Source: an uncultured Oscillospiraceae bacterium (lineage in GTDB: Bacteria; Bacillota; Clostridia; Oscillospirales; Ruminococcaceae). From it: a stretch of DNA of 24,249 bases. A program made the position numbers and the translations under genes. The DNA lies in the NCBI GenBank assembly GCA_910587465.1, contig CAJUMS010000039.1, positions 1-24,249 on the forward strand, read 5' to 3'. The stretch's first letter is position 1. Every line of letters begins with the position of its first letter. Shown in pieces: positions 22,889 through 24,249 of this stretch. The notes under the pieces were generated by a model. That model was not told the DNA's origin, ran no database searches, and worked only from the letters and a program-made list of their open reading frames with translations.

Positions 22889-23107
22889 GTGTTGAAAATT
22901 TTCAGATTAAAAGAGCTGCGCGAGAAGCGTAAGATCTCGCAGGTGCGGCTGGCGATCGAGCTTGACCTCAACCAGAACTCAATAAGCCGCTATGAAAACG
23001 GTGCTCGTGAAGCCGATTACAGAACGCTCTTAGCGTTCGCGGATTACTTCAACGTATCGCTTGACTATCTCTTCGGCAGGACTGACAATCCAGAAATAAA
23101 CAAATAA
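22889..23107 (+). CDS. XRE-family (Cro/CI-type) transcriptional regulator
   Basis: This 72-residue protein consists of a single HTH_3 domain: LKELREKRKISQVRLAIELDLNQNSISRYENGAREADYRTLLAFADYFNVSLDYLFGRTDN. The recognition helix lies in NQNSISRYENG. It has no sensor or dimerisation extension, as in small autorepressors of phage and mobile-element type. The start is uncertain: GTG at 22889 (used here) and TTG at 22892 both lie on top of the ribosome-site-like AAGGGGGTG (22883-22891). An ATT at 22898, six bases after that site, would give the common family start MFRLKELREKR. It probably controls the divergent promoter through the adjacent palindrome. Confidence 0.9.
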   Translation: MLKIFRLKELREKRKISQVRLAIELDLNQNSISRYENGAREADYRTLLAFADYFNVSLDYLFGRTDNPEINK

Positions 23108-23149
23108 CTCGAATATTCTTCCATATCGTTGTTATAACTCGTATATTCT
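23104..23149. repeat. 16-bp direct repeat, 30-bp period
   Basis: ATAACTCGAATATTCT (23104-23119) and ATAACTCGTATATTCT (23134-23149) differ at one base and are exactly 30 bp apart. The first copy covers the XRE stop codon. They could be protein-binding sites on one face of the DNA or a small local duplication. Confidence 0.55.
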
Positions 23150-23268
23150 CTTGATTTTAACGTCATGCGCAAAAATGAAATAAAATTCAAGATAATGAGA
23201 AAAACAGAGAGATTTGCAGAGAAATTGAAAGAAATCGGAATATATTTTAAATTCAAGCAAAAAAAGCC
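23150..23268. other. AT-rich spacer upstream of rplM, no gene seen
   Basis: This low-GC stretch lies between the XRE gene with its repeat pair and the rplM promoter. A 63-codon frame on the minus strand (ending 23065, start 23256) overlaps the XRE gene, has no ribosome site and is not credible. I see no terminator, RNA gene or ribosomal-protein leader here. Confidence 0.5.
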
Positions 23269-23297
23269 TTGACAAAAACGGAAAAGCGTGGTAAAAT
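23269..23297 (+). promoter_or_regulatory. sigma-A promoter of rplM-rpsI
   Basis: TTGACA (23269-23274), 17 bp, then TAAAAT (23292-23297). The leader is only about 40 nt, too short to contain an L13 leader structure of the Bacillus type. Confidence 0.85.
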
Positions 23298-23343
23298 AAC
23301 TAATGTTGTGAATTATATCTATTGAAATTAAGGAGGAAATGAT

Positions 23344-23772
23344 ATGTCAACTTATATGGCTAAGCCCGCAGAAGTTGAGCGCACATGGTATGTTATCGAC
23401 GCGGCAGACAAGCCCCTCGGTCGTGTAGCCGCAACTGCCGCTCACCTGCTTAGAGGCAAGCATAAACCCACGTTCACTCCTCATGTGGACTGCGGCGATC
23501 ACGTAATCATCATCAACTGCTCCAAGGCAGTGCTCACAGGTAAGAAGCTGGAGAACAAGGTTTACAGATGGCACACCGGCTGGATCGGTCACCTCAAAGA
23601 GGTAGGCTACGATAAGCTGATGGCAGAGAAGCCCGAGAAGGCTATGACCCTCGCCGTAAACGGTATGCTGCCAAATAACACTCTCGGAAGAAAAGCTCTC
23701 ACAAGACTTCGCTGCTACGCGGGTGCAGAGCATAAGAACGCGGCTCAGAAGCCCGTTGATTATAAGTTTTAA
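23344..23772 (+). CDS. rplM: 50S ribosomal protein L13
   Basis: This complete 142-residue L13 binds 23S rRNA early in large-subunit assembly. Family blocks are RTWYVIDAADKPLGRVAATAAHLLRGKHKPTFTPHVDCGDHVIIINCSKAVLTGKK, then KVYRWHTGWIGHLKE and VNGMLPNNTLGRKALTRLRCYAGAEHKN. The ATG follows AAGGAGG at about seven bases. It is coupled to rpsI 12 bp downstream, the usual bacterial gene pair. Confidence 0.99.
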   Translation: MSTYMAKPAEVERTWYVIDAADKPLGRVAATAAHLLRGKHKPTFTPHVDCGDHVIIINCSKAVLTGKKLENKVYRWHTGWIGHLKEVGYDKLMAEKPEKAMTLAVNGMLPNNTLGRKALTRLRCYAGAEHKNAAQKPVDYKF

Positions 23773-23784
23773 GGAGGGCTTTTT

Positions 23785-24183
23785 ATGTACGAATCTAAAC
23801 CTTACTACTACGGAACAGGCAGAAGAAAGCACTCCGTCGCTCGCGTAAGAGTGTACCCCGGAAGCGGTTCCATCACCATTAACGGAAGGAATATCGACGA
23901 TTATTTCGGTCTCGATACACTGAAGCTTATCGTTCGTCAACCCCTTGCGCTTACAGATCTGGTTGACAAGTTTGATATCATCTGCACAGTTGCGGGCGGC
24001 GGTGTTACAGGTCAGGCGGGCGCTATCCGTCATGGTCTGTCCAGAGCGCTGCTCCAGTACTCCGATGAGTTGCGTCCTGTCCTCAAGAAGGCAGGTTTCC
24101 TCACTCGTGACCCGAGAATGAAGGAAAGAAAGAAGTACGGGCTCAAGGCTGCACGTCGTGCTCCCCAGTTCTCGAAGAGATAA
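23785..24183 (+). CDS. rpsI: 30S ribosomal protein S9
   Basis: This complete 132-residue S9 has the family start YYGTGRRKHSVARVRVYPGSG, the central TVAGGGVTGQAGAIRHGLSRALL and the basic tail AARRAPQFSKR, whose last residues reach the P-site tRNA. AAGGAGG overlaps the rplM stop codon, eight bases from the ATG, so the two genes form one unit. A hairpin follows 18 bp after the stop. Confidence 0.99.
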   Translation: MYESKPYYYGTGRRKHSVARVRVYPGSGSITINGRNIDDYFGLDTLKLIVRQPLALTDLVDKFDIICTVAGGGVTGQAGAIRHGLSRALLQYSDELRPVLKKAGFLTRDPRMKERKKYGLKAARRAPQFSKR

Positions 24184-24201
24184 TTTTTTCTTTGCAATCA
24201 T

Positions 24202-24249
24202 AACCACGCGTGAAACGCGTGGTTTGCACTGGCGCTTCAAGCGCCTGGT
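24202..24249. repeat. two adjacent hairpins after rpsI, reaching the window edge
   Basis: AACCACGCGT-GAA-ACGCGTGGTT (24202-24224) is a perfect 10-bp stem with a three-base loop. It is followed by ACTGGCGC-TTCAA-GCGCCTGGT (24228-24249), a stem of five to six GC-rich pairs extended by flanking pairs around one bulged T. There is no T-run after either stem. The pair could act as the 3' boundary of the operon or be the start of a dispersed palindromic repeat cut by the window end. Confidence 0.6.

Noticed and set aside
23065..23256. 63-codon frame on the minus strand
   Set aside because: It overlaps the 3' end of the XRE gene, has no ribosome site or promoter, and its AT-rich composition produces random hydrophobic residues.
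23298..23343. L13 autoregulatory leader before rplM
   Set aside because: The leader is only about 40 nt and shows no stem structure of the kind known in Bacillus.
23347..24240. 297-codon open frame opposite rplM and rpsI
   Set aside because: It is antisense to two highly conserved ribosomal protein genes and spans the intergenic gap and the terminal hairpin.
1..24249. CRISPR arrays, tRNA or rRNA genes
   Set aside because: No regularly spaced repeats of CRISPR size, no tRNA cloverleaf or CCA-ended acceptor and no rRNA sequence were seen on reading both strands.

Overview
The window looks like chromosome of a Gram-positive, anaerobic gut-type member of the Clostridia, most likely Ruminococcaceae/Oscillospiraceae. 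The evidence is a fused SecDF, AGGAGG-type ribosome binding sites, sigma-A promoters with 17-bp spacers, a DUF6472-type small protein, and a surface protein ending in an NVDTG variant of a sortase signal. The genus cannot be fixed from the sequence alone. No rRNA, tRNA, CRISPR array, transposase gene or phage gene was found.

Layout. Positions 50-5929 are read leftwards: a MATE exporter preceded by a foldable leader, a CpoA-like glycolipid glycosyltransferase, a HAD phosphatase and secDF. From 6205 to 21219 everything is read rightwards: a DUF2339 membrane protein; an overlapping ychF / amino-acid racemase / NERD-domain cluster followed by an orphan gene; a CDF metal transporter; a cobalamin-riboswitch transcription unit; and a glycogen/maltodextrin unit (glgP, a GH13 enzyme, an unknown gene and a HIT protein). 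Positions 21266-22585 are again leftward: a small membrane protein and a membrane-anchored transglutaminase-like protein. The right end holds an XRE regulator that diverges from a foldable non-coding segment, then rplM-rpsI.

The most interesting part is 12658-15539. A consensus promoter and a clear cobalamin riboswitch precede two secreted proteins built from the two modules of animal intrinsic factor/transcobalamin: an alpha-barrel of GGF repeats and the DUF4430 beta-domain. One protein carries a sortase-like anchor. The other has a two-helix membrane hairpin between its modules, which would leave both modules outside the cell. No classical BtuFCD transporter lies beside them. I infer a surface cobalamin or corrinoid capture system; binding itself is not shown by the sequence.

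A second locus worth testing is 22660-22890. A perfect-consensus leftward promoter overlaps a 17-bp palindrome next to the XRE start, and would drive an RNA of about 190 nt. That RNA has a long helix, whose two main mismatches become G-U pairs only on the minus strand, followed by a terminator. A similar G-U argument supports a minus-strand RNA fold in the MATE leader (1453-1561).

Most remaining genes are ordinary housekeeping or metabolic genes.
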